NCBI GenBank assembly: GCA_964625865.1
Contig: CAZVEV010000089.1
Span: 1 to 19,432, forward strand
Reading direction: 5' to 3'
From: CAZVEV01 sp964625865
GTDB taxonomy: Bacteria > Planctomycetota > Phycisphaerae > SM23-33
DNA length: 19,432 nucleotides
The notes beneath the pieces are model-generated. The model ran no database searches and was not told the origin of the DNA. It saw nothing but the letters and a program-made list of their open reading frames with translations. Below are positions 1 to 7,157 of the stretch, in pieces. The position numbers were made by a program, and so were the translations under genes. The stretch's first letter is position 1; every line of letters starts with the position of its first letter.

Positions 1-184
1 CTATGCCGATGGTTCTGAAGAGTTTTATGATATTAGCAAGGACCCGAACGAATATACCAATTTAGCCGGCAATCCAGAGTTTCAAACGCCATTAGCAAAA
101 CTTCGTTCCTCAGTCCCTAAGACGTGGAAATATGTTATTTGCCCGCGCACCAAGCCCTTTGAACACACATTATCTAAACCTTGA
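1..184 (+). CDS. sulfatase, C-terminal end only (5' partial)
   Basis: Reading from base 2 there is an open frame of 60 residues ending in TGA at 182-184. It begins Y-A-D-G-S-E-E-F-Y-D and continues with DPNEYTNLA. This is the usual closing section of formylglycine-dependent sulfatases of the arylsulfatase / iduronate-2-sulfatase type, where a strand carrying 'ELYDL..DP.E..NLA' precedes the last helix. The tail (KTWKYVICPR and so on) resembles the natural C-terminus of that group, so the 3' end looks intact. The catalytic Cys-x-Pro-x-Arg site would lie upstream of the window and cannot be checked. The likely role is hydrolysis of sulfate esters on polysaccharides outside the cytoplasm, which fits the polysaccharide deacetylase just downstream. 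Base composition is lower in GC than most of the window. Confidence 0.75.
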   Translation, partial: YADGSEEFYDISKDPNEYTNLAGNPEFQTPLAKLRSSVPKTWKYVICPRTKPFEHTLSKP

Positions 185-554
185 GGTAGAAGTGCGTGGG
201 TCCGGTCCCGAATGTATCCAGGCGCTAACGTTGTTGGCCAAAAAGAAAGGGATTTCCGGCGGTCTGCGTCCGATCGGCACGGATCCGCGAAAGACCGGCA
301 AAGGAAGAACAAGCATTCGGGAGGACCGCTATGCCTATCTTGAGCTCTGCATCGGACGTGCTTTGGCTCGCTGTGGGTCTAAACGCGGGTATCGAATTCT
401 AATCGACTATCTCACGGACATCCGAGGCTTTCTTGCTCGCAGCGCCCACGAAGAACTCACGGCACTTTCGCGGCGTGATTTCAGCCACGACATCCAAGCG
501 TGGTCTCGTTGGCTGGAAGACGCAACCGTTTCGCCAATCAGATATACCAGGTAG
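132..554 (+). pseudogene. truncated HEAT-like C-terminal tail of a planctomycete oxidoreductase
   Basis: This open frame encodes 140 residues. Its second half (YLELCIGRALARCG, then RGYRILIDYL, AHEELTAL and DFSHDIQAWSRWL) resembles, from memory, the HEAT-like tail of large FAD-dependent oxidoreductases in Planctomycetota, proteins normally several hundred residues long. No FAD-binding GxGxxG segment or other catalytic part is present. The only in-frame ATG lies inside the sulfatase 3' end, overlapping it by 53 nt in another frame, and has no convincing ribosome site. I therefore read it as a 5'-truncated remnant whose sequence proper starts near 185, left after a deletion or rearrangement. It could still be translated as a short independent protein. 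The family call is an inference from motif resemblance. Confidence 0.5.
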
Positions 555-638
555 TCGATTGACCTCGGACACACCTATCGAAAGCACCGCAGCACTGACG
601 TTCTATAAGGTGCCGGTTTCGGACGAAAGGAAACGGCT

Positions 639-2528
639 ATGAAGACAACGATAGCTGCATTTGTACTGACTTTCCTCGTTACCGGCGTGGCGGCTGCCGC
701 GGACCCCGGTGCCACCAAAATCGCAGATCCCTACGGCATCCTCAAGAAACCCATACCCGATAAGACCGTGGTCCTGAGTTTTGACGATGGCTGCAAGAGT
801 GACGTCAAGACTGTTGCACCTTTGCTGAAAAAGAACGGCTTTGGGGCGACCTTTTACATCACGGAAGCCATGGGGTTTAAGAAGCGTAAAGACTGGTACA
901 TGACGTGGGATGAGATCAAATCTGTCGAGAAGATGGGATTTGAGATTGGCAACCACACGGTCCATCACTGGGGGTTGTCGGCACATTCGGTTGAGGGCTG
1001 CATCAAGACCACAGTTGGCATGGAGACGCTCTTTGAGAAACACGGGATTTCTCATCCAACAACTTTCTGCTGGCCGCTCTACAGGGTCAAAAATGAGTTT
1101 CTGGATGTGCTGGCCGAGAAGGGGTATCTCTTTGCTCGCGGCGGGCACGGCCGCCCCTACGATCCCGTCAAAGACAATCCACTGGACGTGCCTTCATACA
1201 CCTTAAAGGATGGAGTCATGAAGAAGGGGTTTGGCCATTTCACGAAGATTGTTGAAGAGGCCCGGGATGGCAAGATAGTTGTTCTCTGTTTCCATGGCGT
1301 ACCTGATGGTGAGCATCCTGGAGTCGGCCTGAAGCCCGAGACCTTCAAGAAGATGGTCAGCCATCTCAAAGAGAAGGGCTACAACGTCATCTCCATGCGT
1401 GATTTGGCGCAGTACATCGATCCGGCTAGAGCCTTCCTCTATCTCTCGCAGCCTAAGACCTATCCATGGGGAAGGTGTGCACGGGACTGGGGCTGGGTCA
1501 GGCAGAAGGACGCTACGCTGTATATCGGGATACGCAAGATGCCCGCAGACAGGAAGATCGAGCTCCCGCGCATGACAACAAGGATCGATAGAGCGTGGCT
1601 CGCTGCCGACCCGCAGAAAAAGTCGATTGACGTGTCTGTTTCTGACGCGGGTATATCAACGATTGTGGTCCCTGAGATCGACAAGAAGGCCTATGGCACG
1701 AGTCCGCTCGTTGTCATGGCGGAACTCACGGGCGGTCCGAGCCCGACCATCCTGGACTTTGCTTTCCCGGGCCTGCCGGATGTCACCATGGCTGGCGACC
1801 AGATCAGCGTGGAGGTGCCCAAGGCTGCAAATATCAAGAAGCTGGCACCTCACTACCAGACTGGATATGAAAAGGTCAAAGGCACGCCTGCATCGGGAAC
1901 AGAGCTGGACTTCAGCAAGCCACCGAAATACGTGATTACCGCGCCAGATGGTAAGACCATGACTTATACCGTCACGGTGAAACAAAAGGAGTTTGCCGTG
2001 GGACCGGCCAATGCGAGTTTTGAAACATTCGACTCTCTTGACCAGCATCATGGTGCCTGGGGCAGGACGCCTTCAGGGACATTTTGGACGTTCACCAAGA
2101 AACACAGAAATGCATCGATCGGCATTGTTTCACTAGAGAGCTATGCCATTGCAGCAAATCCCCCGAGAGATGGTTCGAGACACTGTGGTGCACTGGGAGG
2201 CAGGGGCAGCAGCATATCGCAGTCAGTCGTCTTTGATAAGGGTGAGTATACCATCAGTTTTGATCGATCAACCACTCACCGAACAAGTGTGAGCTTCCCA
2301 TCCATTAACGTCGCAATTGATGGTCGCATCTTGATGACTCTTAAGAGCCGGACGTTCAAAGGCGGCTGGGACAAGCGAACCTGGACACAGCACACCACTC
2401 CCGCTTTCAGCGTAGACTCGGGGATGCATACCATCAGCTTCATAGTTGGTGATGATGCTAAGGAGAGCAATTATGCATTGAGAGGTGTTAATCTGATAGA
2501 CAATGTAACCATAAAAGTTAAGGAGTAA
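639..2528 (+). CDS. secreted polysaccharide deacetylase (NodB/CE4) with C-terminal beta-sandwich domains
   Basis: The 629-aa product starts with a signal peptide (residues 1-20, ending VAAA). A NodB homology domain follows at about 40-260. It shows the catalytic/metal pair SFDDG (D49, D50), the metal-binding H-T-V-H-H (H106, H110) and the late-motif histidine in LCFHG (H219). The usual R-x-P-[YW]-G third motif is replaced by FCWPLY, so substrate or efficiency may differ from classical chitin or peptidoglycan deacetylases. Residues about 375-452 look like a small cadherin-like beta-sandwich (ending TYTVTVK). Residues about 455-629 open with NASFETFD and resemble a jelly-roll carbohydrate-binding module. 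The start is supported by GAAAGGAA upstream of the ATG. The likely role is removal of acetyl groups from an extracellular polysaccharide. Codon use and GC are lower than in genes after 3.3 kb, suggesting acquisition. Confidence 0.85.
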   Translation: MKTTIAAFVLTFLVTGVAAAADPGATKIADPYGILKKPIPDKTVVLSFDDGCKSDVKTVAPLLKKNGFGATFYITEAMGFKKRKDWYMTWDEIKSVEKMGFEIGNHTVHHWGLSAHSVEGCIKTTVGMETLFEKHGISHPTTFCWPLYRVKNEFLDVLAEKGYLFARGGHGRPYDPVKDNPLDVPSYTLKDGVMKKGFGHFTKIVEEARDGKIVVLCFHGVPDGEHPGVGLKPETFKKMVSHLKEKGYNVISMRDLAQYIDPARAFLYLSQPKTYPWGRCARDWGWVRQKDATLYIGIRKMPADRKIELPRMTTRIDRAWLAADPQKKSIDVSVSDAGISTIVVPEIDKKAYGTSPLVVMAELTGGPSPTILDFAFPGLPDVTMAGDQISVEVPKAANIKKLAPHYQTGYEKVKGTPASGTELDFSKPPKYVITAPDGKTMTYTVTVKQKEFAVGPANASFETFDSLDQHHGAWGRTPSGTFWTFTKKHRNASIGIVSLESYAIAANPPRDGSRHCGALGGRGSSISQSVVFDKGEYTISFDRSTTHRTSVSFPSINVAIDGRILMTLKSRTFKGGWDKRTWTQHTTPAFSVDSGMHTISFIVGDDAKESNYALRGVNLIDNVTIKVKE

Positions 2529-2584
2529 CCCCCTCTCCCCCGGGCCACCGACGCACGGTCACGCGGAATCAAATCTCCTATCAG

Positions 2585-2785
2585 CTACGCCCCCTCAGCA
2601 GCCCTACCGTTGGCATCGCCCTGCCGAGACGAGAAGTCCGGCAGCGCATTCATTGCCCCGGCCACGTCGAGCAGGACAGGATCGGTGTAGTAGTTCATGG
2701 TCAGTTCGATGGGACTGTGGCGCATGGTGGCCATGGCGGTGCGGGGGTGAGTGCCGGAAGCCGAGAGGTGGGTTCCCGTACTCAC
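2585..2785 (-). pseudogene. tyrosine site-specific recombinase, C-terminal remnant
   Basis: On the minus strand this frame encodes the end of a phage-integrase-like recombinase: THLSASGTHPRTAMATMRHS, then IELTMNYYTDP, then VLLDVAGAMNALPDF. The pattern matches the catalytic C-terminus around the final helix, where the nucleophile is the tyrosine of 'TM..Y.D' (here in MNYYTDP). The arginine-containing box I, the HxxR core start (HDLRHTF in relatives) and the whole N-terminal DNA-binding half are absent. The sequence before THLSASG no longer fits the family. The fragment is therefore a decayed gene. It lies exactly where composition changes between the low-GC segment and the high-GC backbone, as expected of a relic of an integrative element. 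Confidence 0.65.
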
Positions 2786-2847
2786 CGTATTGCGCGAAGA
2801 TCACGCCTTTGTCGGCGAGGCTGATCGTCCGGCTGGCGTCTCAGCCA

Positions 2848-2942
2848 AGCCCCGTAGTCGCCCCGTGGCCGTGCTCTGGCAAGACGAGCGACGGTTGCCC
2901 CTCCAGGCGTGAGAGAATCGCTTAGGCCGCGGCCTCGTGCGT
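2848..2942. repeat. dispersed ~95-bp repeat, copy A
   Basis: This stretch and 15407-15500 share conserved ends and nearly the same length. The left end is AGCCCCGTA..CGCCCCGT.GCCG. The right end is TCGCT, one variable base, then the 19-mer AGGCCGCGGCCTCGTGCGT. The ~46-base middle is divergent. The right end contains the perfect palindrome AGGCCGCGGCCT. Both copies have the same orientation. Conserved ends with a variable centre suggest a structured or mobile short repeat. The function is unknown. Confidence 0.6.
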
Positions 2943-3084
2943 TCTGGAGGGTCTGGCCGGGCGTGGGCGCGGACGCGGCATCCCTGCCGCATCTCAGCGG
3001 CGTGCCAACGCCGGATGGCGTGGCGTGCTCACGGGAAGGCCCGGCGGGGTTCTGGCTTCAGGAGAGCCCGGTCGATACACTGTC

Positions 3085-3211
3085 GGGTGCCCGGTGCCGT
3101 GGGTGGACGGGGGGAGGCGGCCCCCACCCCCCCCCCCACGGGGGTGGGCCGGGCGGGGCAACCACCCCCCCCCCCNNNNNNNNNNGGGGTGCCCGGTGCG
3201 GTGGGTGTACG
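3085..3211. repeat. tandem direct repeat pair bracketing poly-C tracts and a scaffold gap
   Basis: A 25-base unit beginning GGGTGCCCGGTGC occurs at 3085-3109 and again at 3187-3211 with two mismatches. Between them are several runs of 6 to 11 C residues and the gap. The pair implies a local tandem repeat with a period near 100 bp that the assembler could not resolve. The true copy number and length are unknown. Confidence 0.65.
3176..3185. other. assembly gap (10 N)
   Basis: Ten N characters follow a run of eleven C residues. A fixed run of ten Ns is a scaffolding placeholder, so the real distance between the two sides is not known. Confidence 0.98.
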
Positions 3212-3335
3212 CGAAGCGGAACCCACTAGGACGCCTCTTCGTTGTTGCCGCTTCGCGTCAAACCACGGCACGCGCGCCCGGCTGTGCTGAGTTCGGATCA
3301 CAGGCTGAAAGTCCGTGCCGTAAGGAGAACGGAGT

Positions 3336-6300
3336 ATGTGGAAGGCGCCAGGAACGGTCGTATGTGGATTACTCGTCGGTGTGCTTGCCCTCTCGCTGTC
3401 GGCCCGGCCGGGCAGGGCGGCGGGGCAGGGCGATGCGGTCATCGCCAGTAGCGGCATACGAGGCGGTTTCGTCGTTCACGTGGGGTGCGGCCAGGGCACG
3501 CTGACCGCCGCGCTGCGAACCGGCGACGCTTATGTCGTTCATGGGCTGGACACCGATGGGGCGAACGTTCGGGCCGCACGCACGCATATCGCCGCACGCA
3601 AGCTCACCGGGAAGGTCTCCGCCGCCGCCTTCGACGGGAAGCACCTGCCCTACGTCGACAACATGGTCAACTTGCTGGTCTGCTCGCGGCGATACGACCT
3701 GACGGACGCCGAGATCCTCCGCGTGCTGGCCCCGAGGGGCGTGGCGCTGATAGGCGACGGCGCGACGGCCAGGCGGATCACCAAGCCCTGGCCGGACGCG
3801 TACGACGAGTGGAACCACTATCTCCACGACGCGGACAACAACGCCGTCAGCACCGACACGGGCATCACGGCGCCGATCACGCACCTGCAGTGGAAGGGCA
3901 GTCCGCGATACAGCCGCCATCACGACAAGTCGTCGAGCTTTCCCTCGACGGTGACCGCCGGCGGGCGACTGTACTACGTTGCCGACGAAGGCCCCCGCGC
4001 CTCGGTGCTGTGGGCGTCGAAGTGGCAGCTCGTGGCGCGCGACGCATTCAATGGCGTGGTGCTTTGGCGGAAGGGCATCGACCAGTGGACCAGCCGTCTC
4101 TGGCCGCTCAAGAGCGGGCCGTCCAACACGCCGCGGCGGCTGGTGGCGATAAAGGACAAGGTCTACTTCACGCCCGGACTGCTTGCGCCGGTGACGACGT
4201 TCGACGGGGCGACCGGCAAGACGCTGAAGGTCTACGCGGGCACCGAGCGCACCGAGGAGATCGTCTTTCGCGACGGCGTGCTGTACCTGGTGGTCAATCC
4301 GAGCATTGATCCGGGCAAGCGGGGCGGGACCTGGACGCGGGCGCCGAAGCACGTGATGGCCGTCCGGGAGGGCGACGGCAAGGTCCTGTGGAAGAAGACG
4401 TATCCGTGGATCGCCCCCTGCACGCTGGCGGTAACGGCCAGGCGGGTCTACCTGACGGACGGTCCGCACGTGATCGCCCTGAGCCCGGCCGACGGGAAGC
4501 AGCTCTGGAAGTCCAAGCCCCTGCCCGAGCGGACGAAGATGCCCACCTACTTCGCCCCCACGCTGGTCGCCGCGGGTGGCGGCGTGCTCTATGCGGGTGG
4601 GGAGAACTGGCGTGAGCACGCGGGCAGTAAGGGGCTGATGACGTTTCTGCATGGTGAGTCGGGCGAGATCAAGTGGCAGCGGCCGCATCTGCCCTCGGGC
4701 TACCAGTCGCCGCAGGACATCTTTGTGATCGGGGGCAAGGCGTGGTGCGGCAGCCTGAACTCCAAGCCCGGCGAATTCGACAGGCGCTACCCCGACGTCG
4801 CGCCGAGCACGGGTCAGTTCATCGCGTACGACGTGGCCACGGGCAAGCCGGCAGGCAGCATCCCGCGCGGGGCGGACAACTACTGGTTCCACCATCGCTG
4901 CCACCGCGCCAAGGCAACGGAGAACTTCTTCCTGACCTCGCGGACGGGCATCGAGATGATCGACATCCGGTCAGGGAAATGGCACCTGCATCACTGGGTC
5001 CGCGGGGCCTGCCTCTACGGCGTGATGCCCGCCAACGGCCTGATCTACGCCCCGCCGCACCCGTGTGCCTGCTATCCCGAAGCCAAGCTGTCCGGGTTCA
5101 ACGCGGTGGCGGGGAAGAGGTCGAAGGTCGAAGGTCGAAGGTCAAAGATCCCGCGCCTCGAGAAGGGGCCCGCGTACGGGAGCGGCATCTCACATCTCAA
5201 ATCTGAGATCTCAGATAATGCTGATTGGCCGACGTTTCGGGGCAACATGGCGCGCGACGGCTCGACGGCGGAGGCCGTCGGTACGGACCTGAAGGTCAAG
5301 TGGCAGACGGCGATCGGCGCCCCGTCTTCGCCTGACGGCTCCGCCGTGGCAAGGCGGCTCAGTCAGCCCGTCGCCGCCGGCGGGATGCTCCTGGTCGCCG
5401 CCGTGGACGACCACGCGATGGTCGCCCTGGATCGTGCGACGGGCAAGGTCGCATGGCGGTTCATCGCGGGCGCCCGTATCGACTCCCCGCCAACGTTGTA
5501 CAAGGGCCTGGCCCTGTTCGGCTGCAGGGACGGCCATGTGTATTGCCTCCGCATCTCGGACGGCGCCGAAGTCTGGCGATTCCGGGCGGCGCCCTGCGAC
5601 CGGCGGATCATGGTCCGCGAGCAGTTGGAGTCGGTCTGGCCGGTCCACGGCAGCGTGTTGATTCGTAAGGACGTGCTCTACGTCGTGGCGGGGCGGTCGA
5701 TGTTCCTCGACGGCGGGCTGACCATGCATCGCCTGAATCCGGTCACCGGCGAGTTGATCGCCAGCACGAAGATGGACAGCAGCGACCCGAACACGGGCAA
5801 GGACCTCCATTCGCACATCAAGGTCCTGTCCATGCCTGTCGCCTCGTCGGACATCCTCAGTTGCGACGAGAAGAACATCTACATGCGATCCCAGCCGCTC
5901 ACGCCGGAAGGCAAGCGGCCGCGGGTGGCACAGCTCGACTTGAACACGCAGCGCGGCGACGATGCACACCTGTTCGCCCCCAACGGCTTCCTGGACGACG
6001 ACTGGTGGCACAGGTCGTTTTGGGTGTACGGCCGCGCGGTGCTCGGCGGGCCGGGCTATTCGGCCACCGGCAAGTCGGCGCCGTCGGGCAAGATCATGGT
6101 GCTCGACGAGAAGGCCCTGTACGTCTTCGGGCGGCGGATGCAGTTCTGGCGATGGACGACGCCGACGGAGTACCGCCTCTTTGCCGTCGACCGGCGCCTG
6201 CCTCGTCCGGGCCAGGGCGCTGCGGTCAAGGGCGGCCGGCGCAAACCGCGAGGCCGCGCAGGGGGCCAGTTCGCCGAGCTATGGAGCGTGGACCTGCCCG

Positions 6301-6617
6301 TCCTGGTTCGCGCGATGGTCAAGGCCGGCGACACGATCTTCGCCGCCGGCCCCGCCGACATCGTCGACGAGAACAAGGCGATGGGGGCCGTCCGGAGCAC
6401 CGAGAAGATCCCGCCGGAACTGGCGACCCAGCAGGCCCTGTTCGCCGGGGCGAGGGGCAGCCTGCTGTACGCGGTATCCGCCAAGGACGGCGCCACCCGG
6501 GCGAAGATCCCGCTGGACGTGGCTCCGGTCTTCGACGGCCTGATCGCCGCCGGCGGGGAACTCTACATGGCCACGGTGGACGGCAAGGTCACGTGCCTGG
6601 CCGCCCCGGGACGATAA
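3336..6617 (+). CDS. exported methyltransferase-like / PQQ-like beta-propeller fusion protein
   Basis: The 1093-aa product begins with a signal peptide (hydrophobic stretch about residues 8-22, cleavage near AGRAA). Residues about 42-140 form a class I SAM-methyltransferase-like fold with the glycine loop HVGCGQG and the following acidic strand end HGLDTDG. The remainder is two blocks of PQQ-like beta-propeller repeats (recurring G-x-x-L-W/K-W blades such as DGKVLWKK, DGKQLWKS, TGKVAWRF, DGAEVWRF). The second block opens with DWPTFRGNMARDG near residue 630. A ribosome site AAGGAG lies 8 nt before the ATG. Related fusions are common in Planctomycetota but I know of no firm function. Possible roles are an outer-surface or periplasmic scaffold or a quinoprotein-like sensor. 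Residues about 593-629 are a low-complexity, repeat-derived linker between the propellers. An exported methyltransferase fold is odd, since SAM is cytoplasmic. Confidence 0.85.
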   Translation: MWKAPGTVVCGLLVGVLALSLSARPGRAAGQGDAVIASSGIRGGFVVHVGCGQGTLTAALRTGDAYVVHGLDTDGANVRAARTHIAARKLTGKVSAAAFDGKHLPYVDNMVNLLVCSRRYDLTDAEILRVLAPRGVALIGDGATARRITKPWPDAYDEWNHYLHDADNNAVSTDTGITAPITHLQWKGSPRYSRHHDKSSSFPSTVTAGGRLYYVADEGPRASVLWASKWQLVARDAFNGVVLWRKGIDQWTSRLWPLKSGPSNTPRRLVAIKDKVYFTPGLLAPVTTFDGATGKTLKVYAGTERTEEIVFRDGVLYLVVNPSIDPGKRGGTWTRAPKHVMAVREGDGKVLWKKTYPWIAPCTLAVTARRVYLTDGPHVIALSPADGKQLWKSKPLPERTKMPTYFAPTLVAAGGGVLYAGGENWREHAGSKGLMTFLHGESGEIKWQRPHLPSGYQSPQDIFVIGGKAWCGSLNSKPGEFDRRYPDVAPSTGQFIAYDVATGKPAGSIPRGADNYWFHHRCHRAKATENFFLTSRTGIEMIDIRSGKWHLHHWVRGACLYGVMPANGLIYAPPHPCACYPEAKLSGFNAVAGKRSKVEGRRSKIPRLEKGPAYGSGISHLKSEISDNADWPTFRGNMARDGSTAEAVGTDLKVKWQTAIGAPSSPDGSAVARRLSQPVAAGGMLLVAAVDDHAMVALDRATGKVAWRFIAGARIDSPPTLYKGLALFGCRDGHVYCLRISDGAEVWRFRAAPCDRRIMVREQLESVWPVHGSVLIRKDVLYVVAGRSMFLDGGLTMHRLNPVTGELIASTKMDSSDPNTGKDLHSHIKVLSMPVASSDILSCDEKNIYMRSQPLTPEGKRPRVAQLDLNTQRGDDAHLFAPNGFLDDDWWHRSFWVYGRAVLGGPGYSATGKSAPSGKIMVLDEKALYVFGRRMQFWRWTTPTEYRLFAVDRRLPRPGQGAAVKGGRRKPRGRAGGQFAELWSVDLPVLVRAMVKAGDTIFAAGPADIVDENKAMGAVRSTEKIPPELATQQALFAGARGSLLYAVSAKDGATRAKIPLDVAPVFDGLIAAGGELYMATVDGKVTCLAAPGR
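5118..5216 (+). repeat. in-frame repeat insertion: AGGTCGA heptads plus 16-bp palindrome
   Basis: Inside the propeller gene, AGGTCGA is repeated three times in tandem, followed by AGGTCAA and AGATC (5118-5150). About 50 bases later comes the perfect palindrome ATCTGAGATCTCAGAT (5201-5216). The reading frame stays open and yields a Lys/Arg/Ser-rich linker (KRSKVEGRRSKI, then SHLKSEISD) between two propeller blocks. The heptad core also occurs in the gap at 10221-10305, so this is an intergenic-type repeat that has entered a coding sequence. Confidence 0.7.
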
Positions 6618-6668
6618 TCTCGACACGCAGACTGACAACTGGACGTTAAGACATCCGGGAGGTGTCCG

Positions 6669-6911
6669 ATGACTGTTGAAATGGTCCGAAATGCGCTGCT
6701 GTGGTGCATCGTCTTCAACATGGGGCTGCTGCTGGTGTGGTTCGCGTTCCTGGCGCTGGCCCACGACTGGGTCTATCGCGTGCACAGCAAGTGGTTCAAG
6801 CTGTCGGTCGAGCGGTTCGACGCGATCCACTACGCGGGCATCGCACTGTTCAAGACGTTCATCTTCGTGTTCAACGTCGTCCCGTACCTCGCGCTGCTGA
6901 TCGTCGCGTGA
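6669..6911 (+). CDS. small two-helix membrane protein, DUF6868-like
   Basis: This 80-aa protein has two hydrophobic segments: about residues 8-31 (LLWCIVFNMGLLLVWFAFLA) and about 57-79 (ending VFNVVPYLALLIVA). A conserved-looking polar middle, HSKWFKLSVERFDAIHY, lies between them. The pattern matches my memory of the DUF6868 family of short bacterial inner-membrane proteins, whose function is unknown. A strong ribosome site GGAGGTG stands 5 nt before the ATG. It lies 51 nt after the propeller gene on the same strand and may be co-transcribed with it. There is no evidence of a functional link. Confidence 0.75.
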   Translation: MTVEMVRNALLWCIVFNMGLLLVWFAFLALAHDWVYRVHSKWFKLSVERFDAIHYAGIALFKTFIFVFNVVPYLALLIVA

Positions 6912-6966
6912 GGGCGGCCGGAGCGAGGAGACGGTCCACTTGCGTGCGGCGCTGACCGTGACGAAG

Positions 6967-7130
6967 CGAAGAAACGCCCACGGGCTCCGCCCGTGGGGTA
7001 TCTGCGACCAAGACGTTCGTCTCCCGAGGCGAACTCGCGCAGTGCGTCTTGGTACGCGGTTATGGAAACAGAGAGAGGCCTCTTCGCCGAAGACCCCACA
7101 GGCGGAGCCTGTGGGCGTTTGCTTGTTTCG
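6967..7130. repeat. 164-bp composite palindromic element with inverted terminal hairpins
   Basis: The two ends are imperfect inverted copies of each other (about 32 nt). Each end is itself a hairpin: CCCACGGGC/GCCCGTGGG on the left and CCCACAGGC/GCCTGTGGG on the right, both next to an AAACG or CGTTT box. Between them are a further 9-bp inverted repeat (ACCAAGACG at 7007-7015, CGTCTTGGT at 7045-7053) and the palindrome AGAGGCCTCT (7074-7083). The element fills the space between two convergent genes. It could act as a bidirectional terminator, be a miniature transposable element, or encode a structured RNA. No coding capacity is credible. Confidence 0.65.
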
Positions 7131-7157
7131 ACGGACGCTGCCCCCTTTGCGACGACG

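Larger units (their letters stand above)
2529..3335. other. gene-poor junction region with recombinase remnant, repeats and assembly gap
   Basis: No intact gene is seen in these roughly 800 bases. The region contains a degraded tyrosine recombinase on the minus strand, a ~95-bp dispersed repeat copy, a pair of 25-bp near-identical direct repeats flanking poly-C tracts and a run of ten Ns, and a 9-bp inverted repeat (GCGAAGCGG at 3211-3219 with CCGCTTCGC at 3248-3256) ahead of the next gene. GC rises sharply across it. Short open frames here run through the N gap or through GC-rich repeats and are not credible genes. Confidence 0.7.

Noticed and set aside
2909..3504. Several open frames crossing the N gap
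   Set aside because: They depend on translating the Ns and poly-C tracts and have no motifs.
3369..4904. 511-codon open frame antisense to the propeller gene
   Set aside because: It is Arg/Pro/His-rich with no domain motifs and lies opposite a gene with clear domains. High-GC genes commonly give such long antisense frames.
5118..5150. Possible CRISPR-like array
   Set aside because: The units are 7-bp tandem repeats without spacers, and no cas genes are present.
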